Below, one piece after another: positions 53,201 to 60,273 of a DNA stretch of 60,273 bases. The DNA comes from JBIKWM01 sp044356305. GTDB lineage: Bacteria > Bacteroidota > Bacteroidia > UBA10329. The translations under genes were made by a program, and so were the position numbers. The notes under the pieces are model-generated. The model was given only the letters and a program-made list of their open reading frames with translations, ran no database searches and was not told the origin of the DNA. Position 1 is the stretch's first letter. Each line of letters begins with the position of its first letter. Location: the NCBI GenBank assembly GCA_044356305.1, contig JBIKWM010000019.1, positions 1-60,273 on the forward strand, given 5' to 3'.

Positions 53201-53845
53201 ATTGTGGCGGGAGACTTTTACTGGGTGGAACAGGCCGAGGGCACGGGCAGGGTGTATTTTGCCGTGTGCGACTGCACGGGTCACGGTGTGCCCGGGGCGC
53301 TGGTGAGCCTGCTGTGCCACAATGCGCTGGGCAGGGCGCTGCATCTGCACGGATTGCGCGAGCCCTCTGCCCTGCTCGATATGACAAGCCGACTGGTGAC
53401 AGACGACCTGAACCGCAACATGGAAGGGGCCGATGAGGTGAAAGACGGGATGGATGCCTCGCTGTGCGCCTACGACCGCACCACGCGCACGCTCGCATGG
53501 GCCGGGGCCAACAGCAGCCTCTATATGGTGCGTAAGGGTGTGCTGACGGAGGTGAAGGGCGACAAGCAGCCGGTGGGTCACCACCTTAAACGGGCGCTTT
53601 ACACGCAGCACACCTTTGAGATGGAGGCCGGAGACATGGTATACCTGGCCACAGATGGTTTCGCTGACCAGTTCGGTGGGCCTGATGGGCGCAAGTTTCA
53701 GCGGGCACGGCTGCGCGAACTGCTCCTTACTGCCAGCTCACTGCCCATGGACGGGCAACGTGCGCTGCTGCTGGACACCTTTACCACTTGGCGGGGGGAT
53801 AATGAGCAGTTGGATGATGTGACACTGCTGGGGCTGCGGTGCTGA
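50228..53845 (+). CDS. Propeller-sensor SpoIIE/PP2C-family serine phosphatase (SiaA-like candidate)
   Basis: The frame opens at 50024 inside the previous gene, but the ATG at 50228 gives 1205 residues and a lipoprotein-type signal (FGMGGC, Cys26). Many two-component-regulator propeller repeats follow (about 150-740, with recurring 'IWxGT...GxxRxDG'), then a Y_Y_Y domain (about 800-880), one transmembrane helix (884-908), a coiled coil (910-955) and a cytoplasmic SpoIIE domain (956-1205). The SpoIIE metal ligands are DIVAGDFYW, CDCTGHGVPGA, DGFADQFGG and DDVTLL. It should sense an external ligand and dephosphorylate a regulator. The SiaC-like protein is a plausible target. Confidence 0.9.
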   Translation: MTHPAAPVRCLWWSLGLGAVFGMGGCSSPGPQQADDASVRRIDVRTEPYPTDSFVAPDTLALDWNSLVRGQVTEGEEVSLRYDEPIPVRTTVTRIDLMSLTERAPGTGTLPPAEVKVSRGTAVPTRAPMVTLAKDAQVKERNPLNFSSFGKLQGLNHGNVVQVMQDLSGQIWLASYGGGATRYDGHRFSHFTEETGLCGNTLNCLAADRDGNMWFGSNGRGLSRHDGFRFSTYTAADGLGNDKVLSLLCDTRGRIWAGTGDGVTCITGDSLVRYTSAQGLPGTAVLTLSEDRNGSIWMATDSAICRFDGRTFTTYLTTAQLGGNQMVAMLIDRRGDIWMGTKGNGLFRLSGETLTRFDSEGTVPFEWVSSAMEDRDGHLWFGLSAQGLVEYDRHSFRLRGEDEGMSINSVRCTYQDRSGTIWIGTWTGGLSKLDARCFTSIGRDEGLTDKIQLDLRAGADTVVTATTRHLTFTRIKGPRMRHYRLTGPEYDVILCQMPDSGGVTWYGTLNSGVYRSDGRTTLNIRARQGLSGDDVRCMVRGTDGSIWFGTSGGGVTRLKDGRLMRYGARQGLRGKDVRALLTDTAGNVWVGTLDGGLSRFDGRSFWHVSAHGDALNSVTSLLCDADGTVWVGTNGNGLARLGPGGAVMLDEAAGLSHNVVQSILQDLGGSIWAGTRFGLSRLLAQDVDRLQKGDVRPPTVRTYQYDDGFTGVGANGGRSMAQTPDGRIWVASNDRIMIYHPEKDVIDSTAPEVAITGLLLFNQEVDWEAHATVPDTTTRLRNGIEVGAVRMSGRTRWHGLPLGLSLSHANSNVTIAYMGLSTYRPKRLRYRYVLDGPGGGHPTLTDRTEAAYGNLAPGAYTFKVQAMNGVGVWGPEQQYSFIIRPPWWLTWWAYAVYALLAVTGLRGYIMWRERSYRTRQRELESTVATRTAELHEEKERVEVQMGLVEEKNREILDSIQYAQRIQSTILPSVKTVGALLGDAFTLYLPKDIVAGDFYWVEQAEGTGRVYFAVCDCTGHGVPGALVSLLCHNALGRALHLHGLREPSALLDMTSRLVTDDLNRNMEGADEVKDGMDASLCAYDRTTRTLAWAGANSSLYMVRKGVLTEVKGDKQPVGHHLKRALYTQHTFEMEAGDMVYLATDGFADQFGGPDGRKFQRARLRELLLTASSLPMDGQRALLLDTFTTWRGDNEQLDDVTLLGLRC

Positions 53846-53918
53846 TGGCTGAAACAGATGGCAGAAGAGCCACGACACGTTTCATCGCAGGACCGTAGGG
53901 TACGGGCGCCCTGGAGGG

Positions 53919-55070
53919 TCACATGATCCTCCGGAGCAACTGACTGCCGAGCGATGTGCCTGCCATCCTTGCCCCTACATCGGCAAGCCATGGCATACGG
54001 GAGTAGGTGCGCATGGCCAAGGTGCTGCGCTGCAGCTCTTTTCCGAGCACTGACCACACGCGCGCATCGTAGCTGCATAGCGATGCAGGGCCCAGGCTGT
54101 TGTTCTCTAAGGCGGAAATGGCGGTCTCGGCTGCGATGATGCCGCTCAGAATGGCGTTTCCGATGCCATCGCCCGAGGCGGGGTCGATCAATGAAGCTGC
54201 GTCACCGGCCAGCATGAAGCGGTCGCCTGACATGGGAACCCTCCGCGAGGCGATGGGAAGTCCGAACCCTTCCACCTTGCCCACTTCGCGGGCCATCTGA
54301 AACCTGGCCTGTAACAGGGGAGATTGTCGGATAAAATCAAAGAGTGACCTGCGGAGATTAATCCCTTTGGCCGCGACTGTCTCTGAAAGCATGCCGAAAC
54401 CGACATTCACCCGATCATCGGTGACCGGGAATACCCAGAAGTATCCGGGAGTGAATGACCTGGAGAGATACACCTCGGTTGTTTCGGGGCGCACATTGCT
54501 CACCCCCTCAAAATATGTCCGCACGGCCGCGATGTGGTGGTGGTGATCCACGCGGGTGTCAGTGAGGTTTTTGGCCACCACCGAGTGGGCCCCATCGGCC
54601 CCTATCACCATCCTGGCCCTGATCATGGCCTGGCTCACCTTGTCGGTTAAAACAAGTCCATCAGGTTCTCGCGCAACTTCGTTCACACTGAATCCTTCAA
54701 CAATGTTCACCGAAGGGACATACCGCCTCACACCATCCAGCAGCAGTGCATCAAACTCGTATCGTGAGCAGCAATAGGCCTCGTTTACCCAATAGATCTC
54801 GAATGGCGCCCTGTCGTTCACATGGATGCGGGTACTCCTTGTGCGTGTCTTGAGCGGGAATGCGCGAAGGTCATCGAGCAATGGCGGGCATGAACGGGCC
54901 AACATCTTGATGGAATGACCACCAACGGCATCGCCACACACCTTTGGCCGAGGGAAACGGGCCCTGTCAATCAGTGCCACTTTGAGTCCTGTTGCCTGGC
55001 TGAAACTGAGCGCGCAGGCCGCACCGGCCGGTCCGGCACCCACTATGGCCACATCTACATGCCTTATCAT
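53919..55070 (-). CDS. Geranylgeranyl-reductase-family FAD-dependent oxidoreductase
   Basis: The frame opens with a TTG at 55085, but the ATG at 55070 (MIRHVDVAIVGAGPAG) fits the FAD site, giving 383 residues. Features are the dinucleotide fold VAIVGAGPAGAAC, 'FPRPKVCGDAVGG' (about 44-56), 'GADGAHSV' and the late 'LAGDAASLIDPASGDGIGNA', typical of the GGR/ChlP group. Family members reduce polyprenyl double bonds or act as flavin monooxygenases on quinones and lipids. It stands between two plus-strand genes. The substrate is unknown; menaquinone or lipid saturation are options. Confidence 0.87.
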   Translation of the reverse strand: MIRHVDVAIVGAGPAGAACALSFSQATGLKVALIDRARFPRPKVCGDAVGGHSIKMLARSCPPLLDDLRAFPLKTRTRSTRIHVNDRAPFEIYWVNEAYCCSRYEFDALLLDGVRRYVPSVNIVEGFSVNEVAREPDGLVLTDKVSQAMIRARMVIGADGAHSVVAKNLTDTRVDHHHHIAAVRTYFEGVSNVRPETTEVYLSRSFTPGYFWVFPVTDDRVNVGFGMLSETVAAKGINLRRSLFDFIRQSPLLQARFQMAREVGKVEGFGLPIASRRVPMSGDRFMLAGDAASLIDPASGDGIGNAILSGIIAAETAISALENNSLGPASLCSYDARVWSVLGKELQRSTLAMRTYSRMPWLADVGARMAGTSLGSQLLRRIM

Positions 55071-55305
55071 CTGGTGATGCGGCAAATATTGGTTGAATGA
55101 AGGGGACGGCTCGGATCACGTGCAACTTTAATCGTACCGAAATCCATTGAAGGCAATGAGCAGGCCATCTGAGAGGATCTGATTGATGGAGCAATCTCTG
55201 TGGTCGGGCTATTCCGCTGACGCGTATCTTTCTTAACCCAGATCAATGTGGGGGCGTGCCCGACCAAGACAGTTTTGCATCATGAAAAATCAAGGTGTCG
55301 GCAAG

Positions 55306-56259
55306 ATGAGAGCAGTGGTCTATGAAGCATATGGGGCACCCGAGGTGCTGCACATGGCCGAGTTGGACCGGCCTGAACCGAAAGAACATGAGGTGCTGGT
55401 GCGTATAAAGGCCACAGCCGTGAACAGTGGAGACGTGCGTCTGCGCAAGGCCGATCCGTTCGCGGTGCGGTTCATGCTGGGTCTGTTCAGTCCGCGGCTG
55501 CATGTGCTGGGCGGTGTGTTCTCGGGTACGGTGGTGGCCGTGGGCCAAGGTGTCACGCGTTTCAAAGTGGATGATGAGGTATTCGGTTCCACCGATATGC
55601 GTTTCGGGGCGTATGCGGAATACCGCTGCTTCGCGCAGGACGGGCCGTTGGCTCTTAAGCCCGAGAACATGGGCCACTCGGAGGCCGCGGTCATTCCGTT
55701 TGGTGCCGCCACGGCCCTTCATTTCTGCAAACAGGCAGGCATCGGGCCGGGCAGCCGGGTTCTGGTCTATGGCGCTTCGGGGGCCGTGGGATCGGCTGCG
55801 GTGCAGCTATCCAAGCACTTCGGGGCCCATGTTACCGCAGTGTGCGGCCCATCGAACATGGACCTGATGCACCACCTCGGTGCCGACCGGGTGCTTGATC
55901 ACAGCGGTTCGTTCCGCCATACGGTCACAGAGCCGTATGATGTGGTGTGGGACACGGTGAACAGGCTTGATGTGGATGAGGCCATGGCAAGGCTGCGGCC
56001 CAAAGGCACCTTGATACTGAGTGCCGCTGGCTTTGGAGAGATGCTGATGGGCATGCGGCTGCGCATGTCGGGCAAAGCGCAGGTGATCTTCGGTGTTACC
56101 CGACAATCGGCTCAGGACATGGAGTTCATAGCAGCCTGTTTGGCGAAAGGTGCCCTGCGCCCCATTATTGACCGCACCTATGCGCTTGGCGAGATGGTGG
56201 AGGCCCACCGATACGTGGAGCAGGGCCACAAAAAGGGGAATGTGGCCATTGTGGTGTGA
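55306..56259 (+). CDS. Zinc-independent MDR (quinone oxidoreductase-type) enzyme
   Basis: The frame opens at 55246. I prefer the ATG at 55306 (MRAVVYEAYGAPEVL), the canonical family start, giving 317 residues; 55282 is an alternative. The GroES-like half has 'NSGDVRLRKAD' and lacks zinc-ligand Cys residues. The Rossmann half carries 'VYGASGAVGSAAVQLSK' for NADPH. It is a zeta-crystallin/QOR-like reductase of quinones or enones. The Crp/Fnr gene converges with it from the right; the stop codons are 15 bases apart. Confidence 0.88.
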   Translation: MRAVVYEAYGAPEVLHMAELDRPEPKEHEVLVRIKATAVNSGDVRLRKADPFAVRFMLGLFSPRLHVLGGVFSGTVVAVGQGVTRFKVDDEVFGSTDMRFGAYAEYRCFAQDGPLALKPENMGHSEAAVIPFGAATALHFCKQAGIGPGSRVLVYGASGAVGSAAVQLSKHFGAHVTAVCGPSNMDLMHHLGADRVLDHSGSFRHTVTEPYDVVWDTVNRLDVDEAMARLRPKGTLILSAAGFGEMLMGMRLRMSGKAQVIFGVTRQSAQDMEFIAACLAKGALRPIIDRTYALGEMVEAHRYVEQGHKKGNVAIVV

Positions 56260-56274
56260 TGGCCTGTGGGCCTC

Positions 56275-56847
56275 TCACTGCACAAGTCGTTTCCGGATCC
56301 TGCTGAGCGATTCGGGTTTGACCCCGATGTAACTGGCTATCTGGTACTGCGGCACGCGCTGGAACAGGTCAGGTCTTGAGCGCAGCAGTTTGAGATACCG
56401 CTGTTCGGGGCTGTCGGTGAAATAGGTGCCCATGATCTCCTGCTGTTCCATAAAAACGCGCTCCATCACCTTGCGCGAGATGGTCTCCAGCTTCGGGAAC
56501 CGCCTGTAAAGCTCCTCTTCCTTCTGCCTATCGCCCACCACCAACTGGCAGGCGGTACAGCAATCGATGTAATGGTCGGAGGGAATACCCTGACTGATGC
56601 TCTTGATGGCCACGACCCATTGATTGTCGGTGAAGAAATTGAAAGTCCTTTCGTCTCCATCGACCAGATAATATTGGCGCACACACCCCTCGAGGACGAA
56701 ATACGCCTCGGTCGAGGTCTCGCCCTCGCGCAGCAGCACCGCACCTTTTGGGAACTGCCTGACGGTCATGGTGGCCACAATGGCCTCGGCCTCCTCATCG
56801 CTGAGCTGCATGATCCCATTGAAGTAGCTGATGAGCCTTTGCTCCAT
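56275..56847 (-). CDS. Crp/Fnr-family transcriptional regulator
   Basis: 190 residues. An N-terminal cyclic-nucleotide-binding fold (about 15-115, 'FPKGAVLLREGETSTEAYFV') is followed by a helical linker and a C-terminal winged HTH (about 155-188, 'IASYIGVKPESLSRIRKRL'). It resembles the Bacteroidetes 'Crp/Fnr-like' subgroup with a divergent effector pocket and no FeS Cys cluster, so the ligand is unclear. A -7 box TACATTTG lies 33 bases upstream. A CRP-like site at 42604 is a possible, unproven, target in this window. Confidence 0.9.
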   Translation of the reverse strand: MEQRLISYFNGIMQLSDEEAEAIVATMTVRQFPKGAVLLREGETSTEAYFVLEGCVRQYYLVDGDERTFNFFTDNQWVVAIKSISQGIPSDHYIDCCTACQLVVGDRQKEEELYRRFPKLETISRKVMERVFMEQQEIMGTYFTDSPEQRYLKLLRSRPDLFQRVPQYQIASYIGVKPESLSRIRKRLVQ

Positions 56848-56880
56848 TTCCCTTTCAGTTGCCTATCCCCTCGCGTCAGA

Positions 56881-56888
56881 CAAATGTA
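56881..56888 (-). promoter_or_regulatory. Candidate -7 box of the Crp/Fnr gene
   Basis: The minus strand reads TACATTTG, an exact TAnnTTTG match, 33 bases before the ATG at 56847. A matching -33 element was not found. Confidence 0.4.
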
Positions 56889-56999
56889 GGCGCGGGGCTG
56901 AGGAGACGCAGGAAACCGGATGTGCAAACGCCCCGGTGCCGCTGACCAAAGGGCTGCCTGTGAGAGGCGCTGCAGTGCGTGAAATACCTAGGGATGGAA

Positions 57000-57110
57000 A
57001 AAAAGAAGGCGAGCCCCCAATTGCCCGCCTTCTTAGCCTGACACACCTAAGGATCACCCCAATCAGTCAGGCAACTACAACTTGAGGTTGCAGTCGGGAG
57101 CGAAAGTAGT
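57000..57110 (-). ncRNA. Candidate structured small RNA
   Basis: On the minus strand this region starts after a TACTTTCG box and reads through inverted pairs (GCAACCTCAAGTTG..., GCCTGAC...GTCAGGC) into a strong terminator stem AAGAAGGCG/CGCCTTCTT (57003-57034) with a T-run. No open frame fits. It lies in a 362-base gap upstream of the Crp/Fnr gene. It does not carry the 4.5S, tmRNA or RNase P signatures I know, so no family is assigned. Confidence 0.45.
57003..57034 (-). terminator. Intrinsic terminator of the candidate small RNA
   Basis: AAGAAGGCG (57003-57011) pairs with CGCCTTCTT (57026-57034), and the minus strand continues into seven T residues. It is the only strong terminator on the minus strand between the O-methyltransferase and the Crp/Fnr gene. 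Confidence 0.8.
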
Positions 57111-57118
57111 ACGTGTTT

Positions 57119-57137
57119 CTCGTAGATGATCTACGAG
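57119..57137. promoter_or_regulatory. Perfect palindrome upstream of the candidate small RNA
   Basis: CTCGTAGAT-g-ATCTACGAG has nine-base perfect arms around a single base. It sits just upstream of the predicted -7 box of the candidate RNA, where an operator would be expected. Confidence 0.45.
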
Positions 57138-57209
57138 TATCACGCAGATGGTCGAAAAGGAATGAACATCCTGATTATCAACCCGAAAAAAAATGGGAGG
57201 CGGAAATCC

Positions 57210-57851
57210 TCAGATGACGCGGCACACCATGAGCCCATCGCGCACGGGCAGGAGCACGTTCTCTACGCGCGGGTCGGCATGCACTTTCTGGTTGAAGGCG
57301 TGCAGACCACGGGTCTCGGCATCCATCTTTTCGGGGTCGCCTGTCACCTTGCCGCTCCAAAGCACATTGTCGGCTATGATCACCCCACCGGGGCGCATAC
57401 GGCCTATCACCAGATCGAAATACTGGGCGTAGTTCTCCTTGTCGGCATCGATGAAGACGAGGTCGAAGGTGCCGCTGATGGCGGGGATCACCTCGCGGGC
57501 ATCGCCCACATGGAACGTGATGCGTTGCTGCATGCCCGAACGCCCGATGTAGCTGCGCACCATGTCTTCGAGCTCAGGGTTGACATCGATGGTGTGCAAC
57601 ATGCCGCCTGCGGGCATGGCCTCGGCCATACATAGGGCCGAGTAGCCCGTGTAGGTGCCCACCTCGAGCACGGTGGCGGGCCTGATCATGCCAACAAACA
57701 TGCGCAGCACCTGCCCCTGCAGGTGGCCCGACAGCATGCGCGGATAGAGCACATTGCCCCAGGTGTCGCGGTCGAGCTCGGCCAGCAGGGCGCCTTCCGG
57801 ACGGGTGAACCGCTCGGCATATTCCGCTATCTCCTTGGGGATGAAATCCAT
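57210..57851 (-). CDS. Class I SAM-dependent O-methyltransferase (COMT-like)
   Basis: 213 residues, the normal length of bacterial catechol/caffeoyl-CoA-type O-methyltransferases. The SAM site is 'VLEVGTYTGYSALCMAEAM' (about 62-80), with 'HTIDVNPE' as the acidic loop. The metal-binding region is 'FIDADKENYAQYF' and 'IIADNVLWSGKV'. It transfers a methyl group to a hydroxyl, probably on a small aromatic, with Mg2+. The start is 33 bases after the TonB receptor stop on the same strand, so co-transcription is likely. The substrate is unknown. Confidence 0.92.
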   Translation of the reverse strand: MDFIPKEIAEYAERFTRPEGALLAELDRDTWGNVLYPRMLSGHLQGQVLRMFVGMIRPATVLEVGTYTGYSALCMAEAMPAGGMLHTIDVNPELEDMVRSYIGRSGMQQRITFHVGDAREVIPAISGTFDLVFIDADKENYAQYFDLVIGRMRPGGVIIADNVLWSGKVTGDPEKMDAETRGLHAFNQKVHADPRVENVLLPVRDGLMVCRVI

Positions 57852-57884
57852 GTTCTGACCCGGCCTCTCTCCTACCCTATCTGC

Positions 57885-60203
57885 TCACCACTTCCAGCTC
57901 ACACCCAGACTGGGCAGTATGGGCAGCTGATACACCTGCTCGTTGGTGACGCGGTCGATGTAGAAGATGTTCCTGCGGTTGTAGATGTTGGTGATGCCGA
58001 GGTTGAGCTCGAGGTCGGTCTTGCCTATCTCGAACCTGCGCTTCACGTTCACATCAAAGCGGTGGTAGTCGGTCAGGCGGCCCTTGTTCAGTTCGCCATA
58101 CTGCACGCCCAGCAGGCCGTTGTTGTTCACATAGTCGGTGCCTATCCCGTTGTCAAACTGCACGTTCTCGTAAAAACCGGCTGTCTGGGTGAATGGGAAG
58201 CCCGACCCGTAGTTCCAGCGGCCGCTCACCTCCCAGTTCAGGTTCTTGCCAAAGGTGTAGGAGAGCACCAGGTTCACGTTGTGCCTGCGGTCGAAGAAGG
58301 GGTAGTACTCGTTCACCCCATCAAAACGGGTGGTCCACATCAGGCTGTAAACGGCCCAGATGTAGAGGCGCTTGTAGTCGTACTTGGCCACCATGTCGAA
58401 GCCATAGGCCTTGCCGGTCTCGATGATGAAGTCCTTCTTCTCGGTGTCGTCACGGTCAGCAAACTCAGGCGTGTCGGGGTAGCGCTTGTTGCGGTTCACG
58501 TTGCTGAGCTGGAAGAAGTCCTTGTAGTAGCCTTCGAGGTTGAGCGACACGCGTTTGCCCAGGTCCACCTCCACCCCGGCTATGTTGTGCATGGCGCGCT
58601 GCAGCGGGTTGTTCACCTCGTTGCCATCGAAGTTGGCGGGCAGGTTCTCGGGCGAATTGAGGAAACCGTAGAACAGGTTCACCACATCGCGGTCGCTGTT
58701 GGCGCTGATCAGATTCTGGGCAAACAGACCGAAGGCATACTTGAAGCGCATCCATTTGGTGATGTTGACCTTGAGGCCCAGTCTCGGCTCGGGCGAGGCC
58801 TGCGCCAGCGAGGCGTAGTAATGGAAACGGAAGCTGGGCTCCAATACCACCCGCTCCTTGAGCAGATTGAGCTTGAACTTGGCGTAGAGCCCGAAGTCGG
58901 TGTTGTTCTGGCTCTCGCCCTCGCCTATCTTCTGCCCTACCGAGTTGGTGAACTCATAGGTGGTGCTGAAACCCTGCACAAAGGGACCGAACTTCATCTC
59001 GTGCTTACCGATGAAGTAGGTGAAGTTCATGCCCCCGTTAAAGCCACCTATGCTGCTGTAGCGTTCGGCCTGGCCGGGCTCGCTGAGGCCGATGCGGTAG
59101 GTGCTGTAATTCACAAAACCCTCCATGAGGATGGTGCTGCTGCCCGGCACCACCAGGAAGTTGGTGCCTATGCCCCACGAGTTCCACTGGTAGTTGGACA
59201 GGGCCTGATACGTGACCTGATCATTGAACGAGAAACCGAACAGGCTGATCTTGCTGCCGTTGCCCCCGTTGAAGGCCACCTTGCCGAACCCGTCATAGAA
59301 GTTGAAGGGCAGACCCAGCGAGTCGGCATAGGGATAGAACACCTTCGAGGTCTGTTCGAGGTACGAGAGCTTGGTGCTGAGCAGGTAGGTGAGGCTCGTG
59401 CCCTTCTCCTCGTTGAGCTTGATCATGGGCCCTTCGAGCAGCAGGTTGGCCCCAAATGGGCTGGCGCTGATCTTGCCGCTGAACTTCTTCTTGTTGCCAT
59501 CGCGGGTGTGGATGTCCATGATGGAGCTGATGCGGTCACCGAACTCGGCATTGTAGCCGCCCGTGTATATGTCGGCACTGCGGATGATGTCGGTATCGAA
59601 CACCGAGAAGAACCCGATGCTGTGGAAGGGGTTGTAGATGATCATGCCATCGAGCAGCACCTTGTTCTGAATGGGCGAACCCCCGCGTATGTACAGCTGT
59701 CCGCCCTGGTCGCCCGTGAACACCACGCCCGGCTGCACCTGCAGCACCTGGGCCAGGTCGCTCTCACCGCTCACGGTGGGTATCTGCTTCATCTCCTTGG
59801 GCGTGAGCTTCACCACCGAGGTGCGCACATCGGTGCGGGCCTCCTGTCGGTCGGCACTCACCTCCACCACGCCCAGCTTGATGCTGGCCTTGGCGATGTA
59901 AAGTTTCTCGTTCACAATGCTGTTGGCGGTCACATTGATGGGCTTTGAGAGGGTGTCGTAGCCCAGGTAGCTCACCGTGAGTTCATAATTGCCCACCGGC
60001 ACCTTGGTGATGCTGAAATAGCCGTTCACATCGGTTGAGCTGCCCGTGGTGGTGCCCTTGAGGTAAACGTTGGTGAAAATGATGGGCTCGCCTGTCTCCT
60101 TGTCGTATACGAAACCGCGTACGGAGCCGGTCTGAGCCAGCACGGCCACAGGCAGCAGGGCAACGGACAAGAGGGCCAAAAGGCGTTGGAGGGTCTTTTT
60201 CAT
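57885..60203 (-). CDS. TonB-dependent outer-membrane receptor with CarboxypepD_reg domain
   Basis: 772 residues. Signal peptide 1-23 (ending AVLAQ), a CarboxypepD_reg-like domain (24-105, 'GSVRGFVYDKETGEPIIFTN'), a TonB plug (about 115-235, 'VQPGVVFTGDQGGQLYIRGG') and a 22-stranded barrel to the C-terminus. It is shorter than SusC-type receptors and lacks a partner SusD. The plug and barrel match the Bacteroidetes group with a short N-terminal extension. The ligand is not predictable. It may couple to the TonB-containing anti-sigma protein or other TonB proteins. Confidence 0.94.
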   Translation of the reverse strand: MKKTLQRLLALLSVALLPVAVLAQTGSVRGFVYDKETGEPIIFTNVYLKGTTTGSSTDVNGYFSITKVPVGNYELTVSYLGYDTLSKPINVTANSIVNEKLYIAKASIKLGVVEVSADRQEARTDVRTSVVKLTPKEMKQIPTVSGESDLAQVLQVQPGVVFTGDQGGQLYIRGGSPIQNKVLLDGMIIYNPFHSIGFFSVFDTDIIRSADIYTGGYNAEFGDRISSIMDIHTRDGNKKKFSGKISASPFGANLLLEGPMIKLNEEKGTSLTYLLSTKLSYLEQTSKVFYPYADSLGLPFNFYDGFGKVAFNGGNGSKISLFGFSFNDQVTYQALSNYQWNSWGIGTNFLVVPGSSTILMEGFVNYSTYRIGLSEPGQAERYSSIGGFNGGMNFTYFIGKHEMKFGPFVQGFSTTYEFTNSVGQKIGEGESQNNTDFGLYAKFKLNLLKERVVLEPSFRFHYYASLAQASPEPRLGLKVNITKWMRFKYAFGLFAQNLISANSDRDVVNLFYGFLNSPENLPANFDGNEVNNPLQRAMHNIAGVEVDLGKRVSLNLEGYYKDFFQLSNVNRNKRYPDTPEFADRDDTEKKDFIIETGKAYGFDMVAKYDYKRLYIWAVYSLMWTTRFDGVNEYYPFFDRRHNVNLVLSYTFGKNLNWEVSGRWNYGSGFPFTQTAGFYENVQFDNGIGTDYVNNNGLLGVQYGELNKGRLTDYHRFDVNVKRRFEIGKTDLELNLGITNIYNRRNIFYIDRVTNEQVYQLPILPSLGVSWKW

Positions 60204-60210
60204 GCGGGCG

Positions 60211-60218
60211 CAAATATA
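60211..60218 (-). promoter_or_regulatory. Candidate -7 box of the TonB receptor gene
   Basis: The minus strand reads TATATTTG, an exact TAnnTTTG match, only seven bases before the ATG at 60203. This predicts a very short or absent leader. Beyond it the window ends without another gene. Confidence 0.4.
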
Positions 60219-60273
60219 ACAGGGCCTTGCGGGGGGGAACAGCGGGCGGGGGATTGGTGGATTTGATGATTTG

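Noticed and set aside
57723..59948. 741-codon open frame on the plus strand, opposite the TonB receptor
   Set aside because: It is the exact antisense of a well-defined receptor gene. Its product is a low-complexity Val/His/Glu-rich sequence with no domain, as expected from the GC-rich codon pattern of the real gene.
1..60273. tRNA or rRNA genes
   Set aside because: I looked in every gap above 100 bases for cloverleaf-like pairing with a TTC-type arm or for conserved rRNA phrases and found none. A tRNAscan-SE run would be decisive.

Overview
The window reads as chromosomal DNA from a GC-rich member of the Bacteroidetes, most likely an uncultured Flavobacteriales-type organism. The reasons are: type IX secretion C-terminal tails on secreted enzymes, a GldI-type gliding lipoprotein, a CarboxypepD_reg/TonB-dependent receptor, a sigma factor paired with an anti-sigma/TonB hybrid, a CusA pump fused to its outer-membrane factor, a DUF1987/DUF6272 (SiaC/SiaB) pair, and many upstream boxes matching the Bacteroidetes -7 element TAnnTTTG. 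No rRNA, tRNA, insertion sequence, prophage or CRISPR array was recognised.

Layout. 1-5 kb: the N-terminal part of a repeat-rich surface protein, then an ion-homeostasis block (NhaC-type antiporter, TrkH and TrkA potassium uptake). 5-9.6 kb (minus): a SiaB-type kinase, a secreted PhoD phosphatase, and an ECF sigma factor with an anti-sigma/TonB protein. 9.9-14.8 kb: sigma-54, a secreted alpha/beta hydrolase, and a two-gene operon of an extended SDR plus a steroid 5-alpha-reductase family membrane enzyme, followed by a 21-bp tandem array. 15-26 kb: asnS, an M20 dipeptidase, a SiaC-type protein, three POT peptide transporters, a PIN toxin/antitoxin pair, a 41-bp tandem array with an internal dyad, and a ClpP-like peptidase. 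26-34 kb: an nrnA-gldI-FKBP-EamA run, two tandem secreted proteins that join a c-type heme site to a PHM-like dicopper monooxygenase, and two small outer-membrane barrels. 34-43.5 kb: mutL, a heavy-metal RND efflux operon and a DUF2461 gene. 43.6-47.3 kb: aconitase and a MacB-type permease. 47.3-49.5 kb: a compositionally odd island with a LuxR-type HTH protein and an unknown protein, bordered by repeats. 49.7-60.2 kb: a DUF1569 protein, a very large propeller/SpoIIE sensor phosphatase, a geranylgeranyl-reductase-family oxidoreductase, a quinone-oxidoreductase-type MDR, a Crp/Fnr regulator, a candidate small RNA, an O-methyltransferase and a TonB-dependent receptor.

How parts may work together. 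The SiaB-like kinase, SiaC-like phosphoprotein and SpoIIE phosphatase could form one partner-switching circuit although the genes are 13-45 kb apart. The SDR and 5-alpha-reductase share an operon and may act on one steroid or sterol-like lipid. The three POT carriers lie near an M20 dipeptidase and suggest growth on peptides. The two heme-copper enzymes, the PhoD phosphatase and the hydrolase point to an active secretome. Three tandem arrays have periods of 21, 21 and 41 bp, close to two or four DNA turns. They lie between genes and have no obvious function.
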